Source: Glycine soja (taxonomy: Eukaryota > Streptophyta > Magnoliopsida > Fabales > Fabaceae). From it: a DNA stretch of 64,000 bases. The translations under genes were made by a program, and so were the position numbers. Location of the stretch: assembly GCF_004193775.1 (NCBI RefSeq), contig NC_041005.1:15967865-16031864 (forward strand), in the 5' to 3' direction. The notes under the pieces were generated by a model that ran no database searches, had not been told where the DNA came from, and saw nothing but the letters and a program-made list of their open reading frames with translations. This document shows, piece after piece, positions 33,616 to 45,190 of this stretch. The first letter of the stretch is position 1; every line of letters begins with the position of its first letter.

Positions 33616-34265
33616 CTTAACAACAAATCAAAAAATTATACATCATACACAACTCTACATAATCTTTTAGTGCACACCATATTAGCAAAACTAAAATTAG
33701 TCCCTCGTAGAACTTTTTATTTACCCTTAACATCATAATTTGATAAATATCATAAAAAAATAATAACTACATACATATTACCAACTAATACAACTACATT
33801 CAAAATTTATAACTAAATAATTTACTTAAACTAAATAGAAATTTTGGACCTAAATAATTTCAATTTTGACTTATACTATATTTAATTTGTAATAACTAAC
33901 TAATTTTTAATTTCTACAACAAATTACACAATACGGATTACAAAAACAAAATAATAATAAATTTTAGGAAACATCTAATTTAACATAAAAATACTTCAAA
34001 TAAATACAAATTTTGCACCCTAATTAACAATAAAAATATATAAAACTATAACTAACAACTAATTTAACATTTTACTACTACAACAAAATACAATTATTAT
34101 ACCTAAATTATTTAATCTTTTACATACACTACAAATAATTTGTAATAAAGCAATTATCCACAATTTCAAAAATATGTAATAAAAAATATAACATATTAAT
34201 AATATTGTTAAATATAAATTATTCACAAATTTAAAAATAATATAAAAAAAATTAAAACAAAAATG
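33616..34265. other. MULE right arm, very AT-rich, probable promoter side
   Basis: About 650 bases upstream of the transposase start are almost pure A/T with many short runs such as ataatt and aaataat. The transposase promoter must lie here, but I cannot point to a single convincing TATA box in such composition. No gene was seen. Confidence 0.45.
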
Positions 34266-34470
34266 CTTACGGAAGAAGTTCTTCCATATGACTCATACGA
34301 ATTTCATCCGTATGAGTCATATGGAAGAACTTCTTCCGTAAAAAGCTTATGAAAGAAGTTCTTTCGTATGAGTTATACGGAAGAACTTCTTCCGTAAGTG
34401 TACATTACTAAATACGAAAGAAGTTCATCCATAAAAATCATAGAGATGAACTACTTCCGTATGTTACAAC
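34266..34470. repeat. MULE right-arm palindromic repeats
   Basis: About six copies in both orientations of a near-palindrome around ACGGAAGAACTTCTTCCGTA are interleaved with tatgagtcatac. The same motif fills 15820-15985 in the left arm. Paired arrays near both ends of a DNA transposon suggest binding sites for an element protein or a hairpin-forming regulatory region, which is an inference. Confidence 0.8.
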
Positions 34471-34731
34471 TTACGAATTTAACAGATCTACTAGAATACT
34501 AGTTACCCTGAAAAGCCAGAAAATGTGTACCTCCACCGAAATAAAAACACCACTGGTAAGAGTTTCACCTTTACCGAACCGCTACCTCTCTCAACACTTG
34601 CAAAAACCACAACCAACGATAGAAACCGCACCACAATGAAAAAAACAAAGCTTTAAACGCAAAAGAAAACACATAACCGGTGCCAATTTAAAGAAAAAAT
34701 AGGGAGGGGTAGAATTGAAATTTTTAAAAAG

Positions 34732-34776
34732 TGTTGGGTGCACCAGCAATAGTGTTGGGTGCACCTAGCAACACCC
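34732..34776 (-). repeat. MULE right terminal inverted repeat
   Basis: This is the inverse of the left terminal repeat, with three mismatches over 45 bases. It is followed directly by the 9-bp duplication CAAATGTTA. Confidence 0.93.
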
Positions 34777-34785
34777 CAAATGTTA

Positions 34786-35324
34786 TGTTAAAATATCAAA
34801 GTCATCCAATCACCACAAAAATAGTTTATCTCGTCAACAAGATAGAAAGCAAAGTCAAAATATTGTGTCCACTTCCAAGTTCTTACCACGTAGAGATGCA
34901 TATATATTTGGGAAAATATTACAAAAGCCAAGATATACAAAGTTAATGTCATGTTGATGTTATAGCATAGTGAGATCAAGAACAATACGGGAGTTATATG
35001 GCTTGAATAAATTCGACACCATCGTAAAAATAGGAGCAAAGTTGAAAATTCCATTGTTAGTGGATCAAATTATAAGAAAATCATGGCTACGAGAATGTGA
35101 CCGCCTTAGCAATTAACGGGTAGAGGTCACCATTAAACCTAAGTCAAAATTATAAGCATCTATATGTGATTTCATCTTAAAATTTCCAAGTGCCAAAACT
35201 CACAAGTAAAGTCGTTAATCATCTCTTTCATAAACACAACAATTGCATCCAACCTAAAAGTTTACTAGTACACATGAGTGCGACAATTAAAATTCACATT
35301 CAAGTTGGAATAAGAAGTAATTTA
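34786..35324. other. Host sequence right of the MULE, nothing recognised
   Basis: This is the continuation of the sequence found left of 13913. A run reading ctacgagaatgtgaccgcct followed by a gggtagaggtcaccat stretch (about 35088-35135) may belong to an old LTR, but no partner was found. No coding sequence is visible. Confidence 0.4.
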
Positions 35325-35592
35325 TGTTAGAATTAATGTTTTATGTGAGAGACATATAATTAAAAATTAGGGACTAAATTGTAATTAAGTTAGATATGAG
35401 AAGTTTCTAAAAGCATGCTTCTTGATGGTAGTGGTTATAAAAGAGGTTAATACCCACTAATGTGAAACAAGGTTTCTTTCATGATAGGAGAAAAATACAT
35501 ATTATTTATCTATCATTTGTAAGAATCATAGGTTTCAAGATCATGTTAGTTTTTTATAATTGTTAATCTAGGAAACTCTTAAAATTTTTACA
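35325..35592 (+). repeat. Copia 5' LTR, 268 bp
   Basis: The LTR starts TGTTAG and ends TTTACA, with the primer site TGGTATCAGAGC at 35595. Bases 35590-35606 thus hold the LTR end and primer site together. A possible TATA element (ttataaaagagg) lies near 35434. The short LTR suggests an Ivana- or Retrofit-like copia lineage rather than the SIRE type seen elsewhere in the window. Confidence 0.8.
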
Positions 35593-36689
35593 TGTGGTAT
35601 CAGAGCATGAATTATGAAATTTATAATTCTCTAATAATGATTTATTTTTTCCTAATAATACAAAAACTCTAATTATGAAATTTATGTATTTTATTTTTCC
35701 GCTGCAAACATGGTATTTTGTAAATAAAAAAAAGGGAGATTGTTTTTTCTAAAAAAGTATAATATTGAAGAAAGAAATCAATTTTGTATTGCTTGCTTTC
35801 GTGATTACTGGCACAAATACATGAAAAGCGAAAGTCCCGTGCCGCCATGTACGTTTTTATCTTAATCGAAGGAAAGTAAGAGAATAAGCATTTCTTTTGA
35901 ATGGAAAAAGCGAAATCCCAGTTCTCTGCCATGTACTTTATAAGCAAGGAATTATTTTGGAATTGTTATTCTCAACTCACTTTTGCTATTCTCAATCCCA
36001 CGTGTTTATTTTTTTCTAAATATTATTGTTGAATGTCATTAAAGGATTTAGAGTTTATGTGCTACAATTAAATTAATGTGAATGTTTTAAAATTGTCGGT
36101 AGTAATAAATATGTATATGCTATATATTTGCTTGAATGTGATTGGATTTTTATTAATTTATTGGTTATAATGTGAATGTATGATATTTATTTGGCCTAAA
36201 ATGAAATTAATAAATTGACTATGAATTGTTAATAGCAATAAGTATGTGTAGGCCATATATTTGATTGGAATTAAATGTATGATGAATTTGTTAGTCACCA
36301 AAGTGGCCAAATTTATAAGTTTATTTAATTCCAAATTAATGATTATTTCAATTACTCATAGAATAATGGATGCTAAATTATATGATTATTGGTTTATGGG
36401 TACATTGAAATTCATTGTTATAAGGCATTTATGGATCGCCCAAAGGTTGATTAGTTGTTCTTATAATTAATGAATATAATTGTAAGTTATTTGTGTGTAT
36501 AATTAGTTTTACTTATATACCCAAAGGAAATAGGTACTACTAATTGATGCATATTTAATTGTCAAATAATGTTAAGAGTTTTATTAGCATCATCATGTTT
36601 GTATGTTGTGTGTTGGTGTACACCCAAAGGAGAACATCAATATACATTGATTGTTATCTGAACGAATCATATGTATGACGTGTGTTTTA

Positions 36690-37440
36690 TGCCTCAAAAC
36701 ACTTATGTGAATTTTATTATGAAGAGAAAGTTCATTATAAAGCTTGAGAAAGATCTAACAGACTCAGCCTAATGTGCATGAGAATGACTATTACAGACAG
36801 TATTAAGCAACTCTCCCTAAGACCGAAAGTGCTAAAGAGTTTATGGGGTTAGTGGAAGAGCGCTCTTAAACAGCTAATAAATCTTTTGCTGGGACATTAA
36901 TGAGTACATTGACCACTATGAAATTTAATGGTTCACGTACTATGCACATGAACATGTCATTGAGATGAAAAACATTGTTGTAAGACTTAAGACCTTGGAA
37001 ATGACTGTGAATGAAAACTTCCTTGTTCAGTTTATTTTGAACTCATTACCGTCTGAGTTTGGCTCGTTCCAAATGAGCTATAATACCATGAAAGATAAAT
37101 GAAATATGCATAAATTGCATAGTATGTTAGTTCAGGAAGAAATGGGGCTTAAGAATCAAGGAAGTCACTTAGTACATTATGTAAGCCACCAAGGGAATCA
37201 AGGAGCTGAAAAGAAATTTATGAAGAAGCATGATAAAGGCAAAGGGCCATTAAAGATAAATGAAGACTCTTTGCAAATCCAGAAAAAGGTATCAAAGGAC
37301 AATAATTGCCAATTTTGTGGGAAATATGGACATTTCCAAAAGGATTGCCAAAAGCGTAAGTCTTGGTTTGAAAAGAAAGGTGAGCTTAATGCTCATGTAT
37401 GTTTTGAATCAAACTTAACTAAAGTTCCCCATAATACATA
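36690..37440 (+). pseudogene. Copia gag with zinc knuckle
   Basis: Fragments in all three frames read STLTTMKFNGSRTM, then after frameshifts LVQF-LNSLPSEFG-like sequence and MHKLHSMLVQEEMGLKNQGS. The zinc knuckle is CQFCGKYGHFQKDC (C-x2-C-x4-H-x4-C). An open frame covers 37106-37438 and ends just before the protease. Upstream there are several stops and frame changes, so gag is not translatable as a whole. Confidence 0.82.
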
Positions 37441-38335
37441 GTGGATTGATTCTGGAGGTATGACTCGTGTTTCTAATACCATGCAGAGATTCCTTACAAT
37501 CCAAACCATAAGCCTAAATGAGAACTTCATCTTCATAGGGAATAGAGTGAAAGCTCTAGTGGAAGCCGTCGGGACTTATCGTTTAAAACTCGACACTGAT
37601 ATGATTTAAATTTATTGGAAACTCTTTATGTGCCTAGTTTATCTAGGAATTTAGTTTCATTATCTAAACTTGATGTTACTGGATACTCTTTTAATTTTGG
37701 TAATGGATGTTTTAGTTTATTTAAGCATAATCATCTCATTGGTACTGGTGTTCTTTGTGATGGTTTATATAAATTAGATGGTTTGTATGCTGAAACTGTT
37801 TTAACTCTGCATCATAATGTTAGCACTAAACACAATTTAGTGAATGAACGATCTGCTATCTTGTGGCATAAATGTTTAGGTCACATTTCTAGAGAAAGGA
37901 TGAAAAGATTAATAAAGAATGAAATTTTTCCTGATCTAAATCTAAATATTTGTGTGGATTGTATTAAGGAAAAACAAAACATTCAAAGAAAGGAGCTACA
38001 AGAAATATACTTCATCACCTTTATTGATGATTATTCACGTTATAGTTATGTCTACTTACTGCATAAGAAATCTCAAGTAGTGAATGCCTTAGACATTTAC
38101 TTAAATGAAGTAGAAATGAAATTAGACAGAAAGGTGAAAGTTATTAGGTCTAATAAAGGTGGTGAGTATCACAGAAGATATTTCTTCAGAAACGTGGCAT
38201 TTGTGTTCAATACACAATGCCCGATACACCACAACAAAATGGTGTATCAAAAAGGCATAATAGAACTTCAATAGATATGGTTAGGAGTATGTTAAGCAAT
38301 TCAACTTTACCCGTATGGGGTTTCTATAAGGATTG
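37441..38335 (+). pseudogene. Copia pol: protease, GAG-pre-integrase and partial integrase
   Basis: The protease active site is seen as WIDSG at 37441. A frame break near 37600 is followed by ETLYVPSLSRNLVSLSKLDV, then the pre-integrase zinc motif (LWHKCLGHISRERM, CVDCIKEKQ). About 20 codons expected between that motif and the integrase core are missing, because KELQEIYFITFIDDYSRY follows directly. The second catalytic aspartate appears as RSNKGGEY instead of the usual RSD. The frame then breaks and pol ends near 38335. It cannot be functional. Confidence 0.85.
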
Positions 38336-38372
38336 GAGCAGGAGCTCCTCTGAGCTTTCTCCATTGTTTATA

Positions 38373-39353
38373 CTATGAGGAGGCTGTCACACGAGGTTTT
38401 CCTAACTCTTTCTCCCTTTTCTTTCTAACATTATTCCAAATTGTTCTAACCTTTGCCTGATCTACATTAGTATCGCTTGAAGTGTATTGGAAACTCAACC
38501 CTCCCAATTCTTCAACTTTGGGAACTACTTGAGTCCATTTGAGTTGTTGAAGCATTATGGCTGGGGTATATGCTACACATCCTCTTGGTCCCATTAATGG
38601 CACATTTGAAAACTCCCCACAACTTAAAATTGTATCCTTTGGAAAATACCAAGGGCATACCCACGGAAAATGGTCAACTTCAAATTTTGATAGTTCCTTT
38701 TTCCACTCGGTAGTTATTGTCTCTTCATTGGGATTCAATGAAATCTTCTTAAAGGATCAGGGGAATAACCCCAATGATTGGATGCATACAAATGAGTTAC
38801 TATCTAAACATACAACATATGGTTGCAACATTGTAGCATCCCTCTCTTCTTTTCATGATATACTTCCATGGAGAAGAAAGTATCTACTAAAATTGTCGGG
38901 ATTGGATTTTCTCCTTGTGTTTTGAATGCAAAAAATACGTCCATGGCAGCCTAATCCACCATGCCTAGTGTTAATGGGAACAAAATCAACCCATAGATAA
39001 TCAATGCCAGAGTCTTGTTGAAGTACTTCCAATTTCCTCCTTCAGCTAGGTGTTTAAAAGTGATCTGTTAGGAGAGTCTGATTCCACCCTTGGATTGATC
39101 CTCTGCTTTCAAATTTTGCTAGATTTGTTAGCAAGATTATCGTTTTGGCTATCTTTCTTTCTCCTACATAGCTCCCTCTATACAAGTAGATTGCAACCTT
39201 CTCTTTGGTGGGTAATCTTAGCATTGCCCTATATTCTTCTATGGTAGCCACAAGATCTAGGTTAGGCAACTCAAAGCATTTAAAAGCCGAATTCCAAAAT
39301 TGAGCTAGAGTAGCTAGCACTGGCGTTTCAATTGAGATCAATAGAAAATCCAT
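38373..39353 (-). pseudogene. Ogre-type ORF1 (DUF7745-like) remnant
   Basis: On the minus strand 39353-39054 reads MDFLLISIETPVLATLAQFW, CFELPNLDLVATIEEYRAML. Bases 38738-38373 read FEVDHFPWVCPWYFPKDTIL, SCGEFSNVPLMGPRGCVAYT and KVRTIWNNVRKKREKELGKP. These are typical of the extra ORF located between the primer site and gag in legume Ogre/Tat elements (DUF7745 type, function unknown). The middle part (39053-38739) is in other frames with stops. The C-terminal end and the following gag-pol are absent, because copia sequence lies to the left. It belongs with the minus-strand primer site at 40391 and LTR from 40407. Confidence 0.75.
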
Positions 39354-40390
39354 AATTCACCCATATTTCTTTTCAAAATCTGAGCGGATTTCCTTGGTCA
39401 TTTCGGCAAATGTCATTCACCTTTTGTAGATTATTGAGCAACACGGTGATCCTGATGTTTCTGGTGAGTGTTGACACATTGTTAGTATGATTCTCCTCCA
39501 TATTGGACATTGCTCAAACTTTTTTCTCCTGACAACATAGCTACAAGATGAGATGCCAAATGTATGCATGTATCTTTTATTTTGGGAGTGATGCATGTAT
39601 ACATGAATCCTTTTTTCTTTTCTTTTTTTTATATTATTATTATTATTTATGAATGCATGACATTTTGTTTTATGTTGAATGATATTTTGTGCAAAATAAA
39701 AAATGCATGTGATGCATGAACATATTACTATGTTTCTACACTAAATGGTTGGATGAAAAATGAGAAAAAGAAGAAAGGTATGTTCCCCATGTGTCCTATC
39801 AAGGTAGAAATCTAAGGTAAAAAATTTCTATGGCCATAACCCTAACTTGGTAGGTCACTGAGCTCATCTAGAAGTACAAGGTTCCATTGGTGGATCTAGA
39901 CTCCTAAAGATTTATTGGTCTCTAGATTGCCTTTGTCTTTAGACTATGGTCCAGCCCATGACATAGCTACAAGTAAGGAAATGCCCTCTCAATATGACTA
40001 ACCCATGGTACTAGTAACAATCTGAACAGTGACTCAACAATCATCAAGTGAGGATGGAGCCCCTCAATAACAGTCGCCAATAGAGCCCAAAAGTGTGAGA
40101 TAAACGTGACAATGAAGTGTGTGTGGGGAACATACAAACCTCATAATTCTGAAACTACCCAAATCTACCAAAGGAACCAACAAGACAAACAAAACAAATA
40201 TATACAAAAAGCCTTCTATCCTAGAGTGACATATAATATTTATAAAATAAAAAGCTAACCAAAATATATAACTAAAAGAACTCATACAACAAAAAGGCAC
40301 AAATATACAAGAAAGAAAGAAAAAAGGTAGCATAAATATTTATAAAATTATAATTTTCTGCAATTAATTATTTTAGGACAAAAAAGTCCA
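39354..40390 (-). other. Leader of the minus-strand Ogre-type element
   Basis: This kilobase between the ORF1 remnant and the primer site contains no recognisable gene. It has repeated short motifs based on atgcatg (39545-39720) and an A/T-rich segment. Legume Ogre elements usually have a long leader here. Confidence 0.6.
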
Positions 40391-40404
40391 CAGTGGAGTC
40401 GCCA
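40391..40404 (-). promoter_or_regulatory. Primer-binding site of the minus-strand Ogre-type element
   Basis: On the minus strand this reads TGGCGACTCCACTG, two bases after the LTR end, matching the primer site (arginine-tRNA type) of Ogre elements. The plus-strand element at 52935 has the same motif extended to TGGCGACTCCACTGGGGAC. Confidence 0.85.
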
Positions 40405-41370
40405 TCTGTTGCAACCGGGATCACGACAGGATGGCATCAAATTTATTTAAAATGGAGACTCCACTAACATTTTAAATTGAGGAAAAACATTAGAAAACCC
40501 TTAAAAAATTATTTGGAACCATAAATGAGTTTGGGAGTCTTTTACATATAGAGAAGGTATTAGCACTCTACAATGCCCATAGAAAACGGTGTCTCTAATC
40601 AATTGTGCAACATCATTAATTTTATAAATATTTACTTTATCCCAAAAAACATATTCTTGAATCTTATTATAAAAAATCTCTTTTTTTATACTCTATTAAA
40701 ACTTAACACAAGGACTTAAGCTAGCAAATGGCTAGTCATCAAATCCTCACAATTCACAATGTTAAGGATATAGAATCGCTGTTCAATTAACGTCATAAAT
40801 TTTTGCTTATTTGAATAAAATATTGTTTTTGAAATTTTTTAATTTTTTAAATTTTCTCTAGCCCAGGAGTTAATGATTGCAAATGGCTATTCTATAAACT
40901 CTTATGATTTGAAAACATTAAAGGTAGAATTGCTATCAATTAATATTATCAAACCATAGCATGAAGTAAAAAGAGATTATTAGAATCGCATCCATCATAA
41001 GCGAGTAGATTAAAACACTCAAAGTTATAATCCCTAATTTTTATTTTACCATGAATTAAATTTGTTGCTCTTGATTAAAAGAGATAGAATTATACACGTG
41101 ATTTCCGCAACATATATAGTTCATCGCAAAATAAAATATGCCAAGAAATAAATTCAAAATTGTAGCAAGAATTTTCTGTACCATCTACGGAACGGGTGGA
41201 GCATAAGGTTAGCATATACATGCATTCAATCTAATTTATTCCTTTGGACAATTTATTTTTCTTTTATGTATAAAGTAAAAACAAGTTAATCCACATTCAA
41301 ATCCTAGAAGCTAAGACGCACACACGCTCACGAAAAGAATGATAGCAAGAACAATAAAAACAATCAACAT

Positions 41371-42894
41371 TGTAGAAGCAAAGCTTCATGATGAATCAAG
41401 ATTGATTCAAAGATATTTTGATGATGCCAAAGAATAAAGAGTTAGGCAAAGTTTCAAGCAAAGATTCAAGAATCAAGTTTCAAGATTCAAGATTCAAGAA
41501 TCAAGTTTCAAAGATCAAGATTCAAGACTCAAGATTCAAGAATCAAGAGAAGCCTCAATCAAGATAAGTATTAAAAAGTTTTTCAAAACATTGAGTAGCA
41601 CAAGAAGTTTTCACAAAATCATTACCAAAGAGTTTTACTCTCTGGTAATCGATTACCAGATTATAGTAATCGATTACCAGTGGTTTTAAAACATTAAGAT
41701 TTTCAAAATTCAAAATGAAGAGTCACATCTGTTGATGTGTAATCGATTACACCTTTCTGGTAATCGATTACCAGTGACTGTTTTCGAAAAATTCATTTCC
41801 AAAAGTCACATTTCTTCAAGTGACTTGTTTCTGAAGATTCTTTCAAAAGTCATATCTTTTTAAGTGATTAGTTTTAAAGGAATTGCCAAGAGTTATAAGC
41901 TTTGACTTGAGTCATCAAGAAACTATAAATATGTGACCTTGGCATGAAACATTTTAACAATTACATTCATCTCAATCATTTCTTTCAATCATCTTTCAAT
42001 ATTTTCTTTCATCTCTTTCAACAGTTTTTCTATTTCATCTTCTCTTCATCTTTCTAAAAGTTTTTGTTCAAAACTTTCTCTTCCAAGAAAAGTTCTTTGT
42101 TCAAAAACTTGTGCTATTCATCTTTTTCATTCCCTTCTCCCTTTGCCAAAAAGAATTTGCCAAGGACTAATCGCTTGAATTCTTTTTGTGTCTCTCTTCT
42201 TCCTTTTCCAAAAGAACAAAGGACTAACCGCCTGAATTCTTTTGTGTCTCCCTTCTCCCTTGTAGAAGAATTCAAAACGACAGAGTCTGAGAATTCTTTT
42301 GATTCTTCCCTTTCCCATATACAAAAGATTTGAAGGGACTAACCGCCTGAGAATTCTTTTGTATCCCCATTCACAAAGTTTCAAAGGTTTAACCGCCTGA
42401 GAACTTTATCTTAACACATTGGAGGGTACATCCTTTGTGGTACAAGTAGAGGGTACATCTACTTGGGTTTGACTGAGAACAAGAGAGGGTACATCTCTTG
42501 TGGATCAGTTCTAGTGGAGGGTATATCCACTAGGTTGTTCAAAGAGAACAAGGGAGGGTACATCCCTTGTGGATCTTTGCTTATAAAAGGAATTTTACAA
42601 GGTTGAAAAGAAATCTCAAGGACCGCAGGTCGCTTGGGGACTGGATGTAGGCACGGGTTGTTGCCGAACCAGTATAAAAACTCTTGCGTGTTTGTCTCCT
42701 TCTTCCCTACTCTTTTAATTTTCGCTGTGTACTTTAATTCCCGCTTTTACTTTTGGTTAAGTTTCTTTTCTATTCATCATTTACTTAACAACATAGTTAA
42801 AGCCTTAGAAGAGTAAATTTTTAATTAGTAAAGGTTTAGGAATAATTAATTCAACCCTCCCTTCTTAATTATTCTGAGGCCACTCGATCCAACA
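41371..42894 (+). mobile_element. Copia-type solo LTR, 1524 bp
   Basis: It starts TGTAGAAGCAAAGCTTCATG and ends CGATCCAACA, with a perfect AACAT duplication (41366-41370 and 42895-42899). It is very close to the solo LTR at 14096: the same TAATCGATTAC pairs, the same stretch of gagggtacatc repeats (about 42420-42570) and the same GGCACGGG..GAACCAGTATAAA segment at 42648-42680. Both copies also show repeated tcaagaatcaag-type motifs near the 5' end. Confidence 0.94.
42420..42575 (+). repeat. Short repeats inside the solo LTR
   Basis: The motif gagggtacatc with a varying companion (ctttgtgg, tacttggg, tcttgtgg, ccttgtgg) recurs five times. The matching array in the 14096 copy is at 15245-15400. 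In both, each unit is a short inverted repeat (for example acaagagagggtacatctct then tgt). Confidence 0.8.
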
Positions 42895-42940
42895 AACATA
42901 TATAAGGACCAAGCAAATTAACATACAAAAGGAAATTATA

Positions 42941-42942
<2 letters not shown>

Positions 42943-42990
<48 letters not shown>
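42943..42990. repeat. (AT)n microsatellite
   Basis: About 24 uninterrupted AT dinucleotides. A second, shorter run is at 16512-16549. Confidence 0.95.
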
Positions 42991-42993
<3 letters not shown>

Positions 42994-43400
42994 CTGGACT
43001 TAATGAAATGGAAGAGAAAAATAACAATGTACTCCATTCATTTTAATAAGCCAACATGAGAAATCGTAAAATAGAGTAAATCAAAACCTTGTGTGTGTCT
43101 CTTTAATCGTTGCACTGGGTTGTGGCCGTCAAAACTTTTAAATATACCTTTGCGTTGTGCAGAATTTTCACCCTTCTCCTCTCTATTTTTTCGTTCGTTT
43201 TCCTCCCATTTTTTGGTATGTAAGTGTGGTTTATACAGACCTCTTCTAATTTTTTGTTGTAACCACTTAATCCCACTCATCCACCTATTTCTCTCCACTA
43301 TCCATTATCTATCAGTTACGCAACCAACTAATATCTTTTCACTTAGTCTTCACCTATTTAACTGACCATTATCTTCTAAAAAATCTTGTTTTCGTAACTA

Positions 43401-45190
43401 AAGATATTTTATGATGACTTGATCTTCTCTTGTAACCACCTCTTATTTTTATATTTACTTAATATTTTTAAAAGATTAAAATATCCTTTTGGATAAAATT
43501 GGTTATTCACAGTGAGTTATCAACTATACAATCACACAACTGTAGGATCCTTTAAGGGCAACGAGTTAATGCGCGACGAGTTTTATGATGGGCTCCACTA
43601 TAGGAATCCGACGAGTCTAATCACTTTGAGGCACGACGAGTTAAAAGGATTTTGAAAACAATTGAATAGTTGTGTGTATTATATAGTTCAAATTCTAGTG
43701 GCACATATATGATTTCAAATGCTTGTTTTAATGAGATGATTAATTATATAAACATAACATATTAATATTATTATTGTGTGATATGTATATGATGCATGAG
43801 GCATGATAACGTGTTGTCTTGGGATTATGAAAGTGTGATGAACTGTGTGTAAGTGACAAGTTGAGTATGTGTTAAATTATGGATCACATGCGTATTGAGA
43901 TGTTATGTGCATTGAGTTGTGAGTTATGAATCGTACACTCACATGATTGTGGGTCCTTTGAGGACAACGAGTTTTTGCGCGATGAATATTGTGATGGGAT
44001 CCAATTTGGGAACCTGACAAGTAGAATCACTTTGAGGCATGATGAGTTAAAATTATTTTGAGAATAATTAAGGAGTCATTTGTTTTGTATAGTTCATAGA
44101 TAGAGTTTGCATGTTAAAATTTTTTGTGGGTTGAACCTGAATCAGGAGGGAGAGATCCTGATAGACTCTTCAAAGTCTAGGCCTTGGGGGTAAATACACC
44201 AGGTTTGAGCACTCCTTTAAGCTTGTGCTGACCCCACATGGTTGAAGAATTCTCACAAAACAACATGACTTTGACTTGTCTCCCTATGATTTTACCTAGT
44301 GAGAGTGACCTGATTTACCAGTGTGCAGTCTATCTTGTCATGTACTCTTGGGCACCTGATGAGATTTTTCACTGACATGGTACCACATTGCATCTAGAAT
44401 TGAGTCTTAGTATACTTGTTACATAATGCTTGTTTATTGATCATTATTGACGGGTTGAGTGATACTATGTTTTGATCCTTAAGTACATAAATGATGTGAA
44501 AATGTGTGAGACGTGTTGTGTTGAGAAGTCATGTTATATGATAAGTGGTGGAATGATGTGAGTTGTGTTTACGTAAGTTGTATTCCATTTATATGATACA
44601 TATATCTACATGTTGTCCCATTTCTCTCTATTAGCTAGGAATATGATAACTCACTCCTTATGTGTTGTTTGTGTTTGGATCCTGTGATGATCTCGAACCT
44701 TGTGTTCGTAGGAGTAGATGATTAGGTGGATGGCTATGGAGAACCTCATGCTAGAGGATGTTGGGATACCGTGCTCTGATAGGATGTGACATTGGGGAAT
44801 GGGTTTCTGTATTGATTGTATGAAGTTCTGGACATGGAGTTTTTATCATTTTTGTTTGACATGCTGAGTCTTTAGTTCATTCTCTGGAGTTTTGGACGAC
44901 CATGTTTTGAGTCGGAGATGTTTTCATACCCTTAATTGATAAGTTTTTAATTTGGTGATTAACGTGAATGTGAACCTTTTACCCATGTGAACTCCTTTAT
45001 GTTATTGAATAAAATCATTTAATATAATTTTGCATTCCCTGTATTTTATTATATAAATATGTATATTGGGGTAGAGGCTATCACAAACATGTATGTCAGT
45101 CGTGTTCTCATGATTAACAGAATGGGAATTGATAAAGTTATCTGCCATTTGAGCAGTTGTGTCTGAGTTAGTAGGGCAAGCAAGGATAGT
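43401..45190 (+). repeat. Unassigned LTR-like sequence with a duplicated GACGAGTT-rich block
   Basis: A block of about 185 bases occurs twice, at about 43508-43694 and 43917-44100, roughly 408 bases apart. Shared pieces include ggatcc or gggtcc followed by tttaagg/tttgagg, caacgagtt, tgatggg, aatcactttgaggca and gatgagtta. No coding sequence was found. The later part (44640-45085), with a T-rich end running to gaggctatcaca, looks like the 3' portion of a Ty3-type LTR, but I have no partner copy to prove it. Confidence 0.5.

Larger units (their letters stand above)
13922..34776. mobile_element. Composite Mutator-like element (MULE), 20.9 kb with nested insertions
   Basis: The ends are 45-bp inverted repeats starting GGGTGTTGCTAGGTGCACCC, differing at three positions. 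They are flanked by a perfect 9-bp target duplication, CAAATGTTA (13913-13921 and 34777-34785), as expected for Mutator-type transposition. Inside are a plant mobile domain gene on the plus strand, and an accessory ORF and a transposase-OTU gene on the minus strand. Removing the nested solo LTR (1565 bp with duplication) and the nested Athila (9795 bp with duplication) leaves about 9.5 kb. The element once had coding capacity for its own movement, but the transposase now has three in-frame stops. Palindromic tacggaagaacttcttccgta-like repeats occur in both arms. Confidence 0.94.
35325..38335 (+). mobile_element. Truncated Ty1/copia element: 5' LTR, primer site, gag and part of pol
   Basis: A short LTR (35325-35592, TGTTAGAATT to TTTTTACA) is followed two bases later by TGGTATCAGAGC, the initiator-methionine tRNA primer site. 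Gag and pol follow at 36690-38335. There is no second LTR. The element stops in the integrase core near 38335, where it abuts an unrelated minus-strand Ogre-type sequence. It has therefore lost its 3' half, by deletion or rearrangement. Between 35605 and 36690 I recognise no coding sequence, only AT-rich DNA, which may be leader plus decayed early gag. Confidence 0.82.
40407..43400 (-). repeat. Ogre-type LTR (minus strand), right end not certain, with solo LTR nested
   Basis: The LTR 3' end is at 40407 (minus-strand ...GTTGCAACA, then the primer site). Sequence near the end shares gaaggtattagca and nearby motifs with the LTR at 48617, so the two belong to related families. A copia solo LTR (41371-42894) with perfect duplication interrupts it. 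The distal LTR border could not be found, and 43400 is an approximate limit. An (AT)n run lies inside at 42943-42990. Confidence 0.55.
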
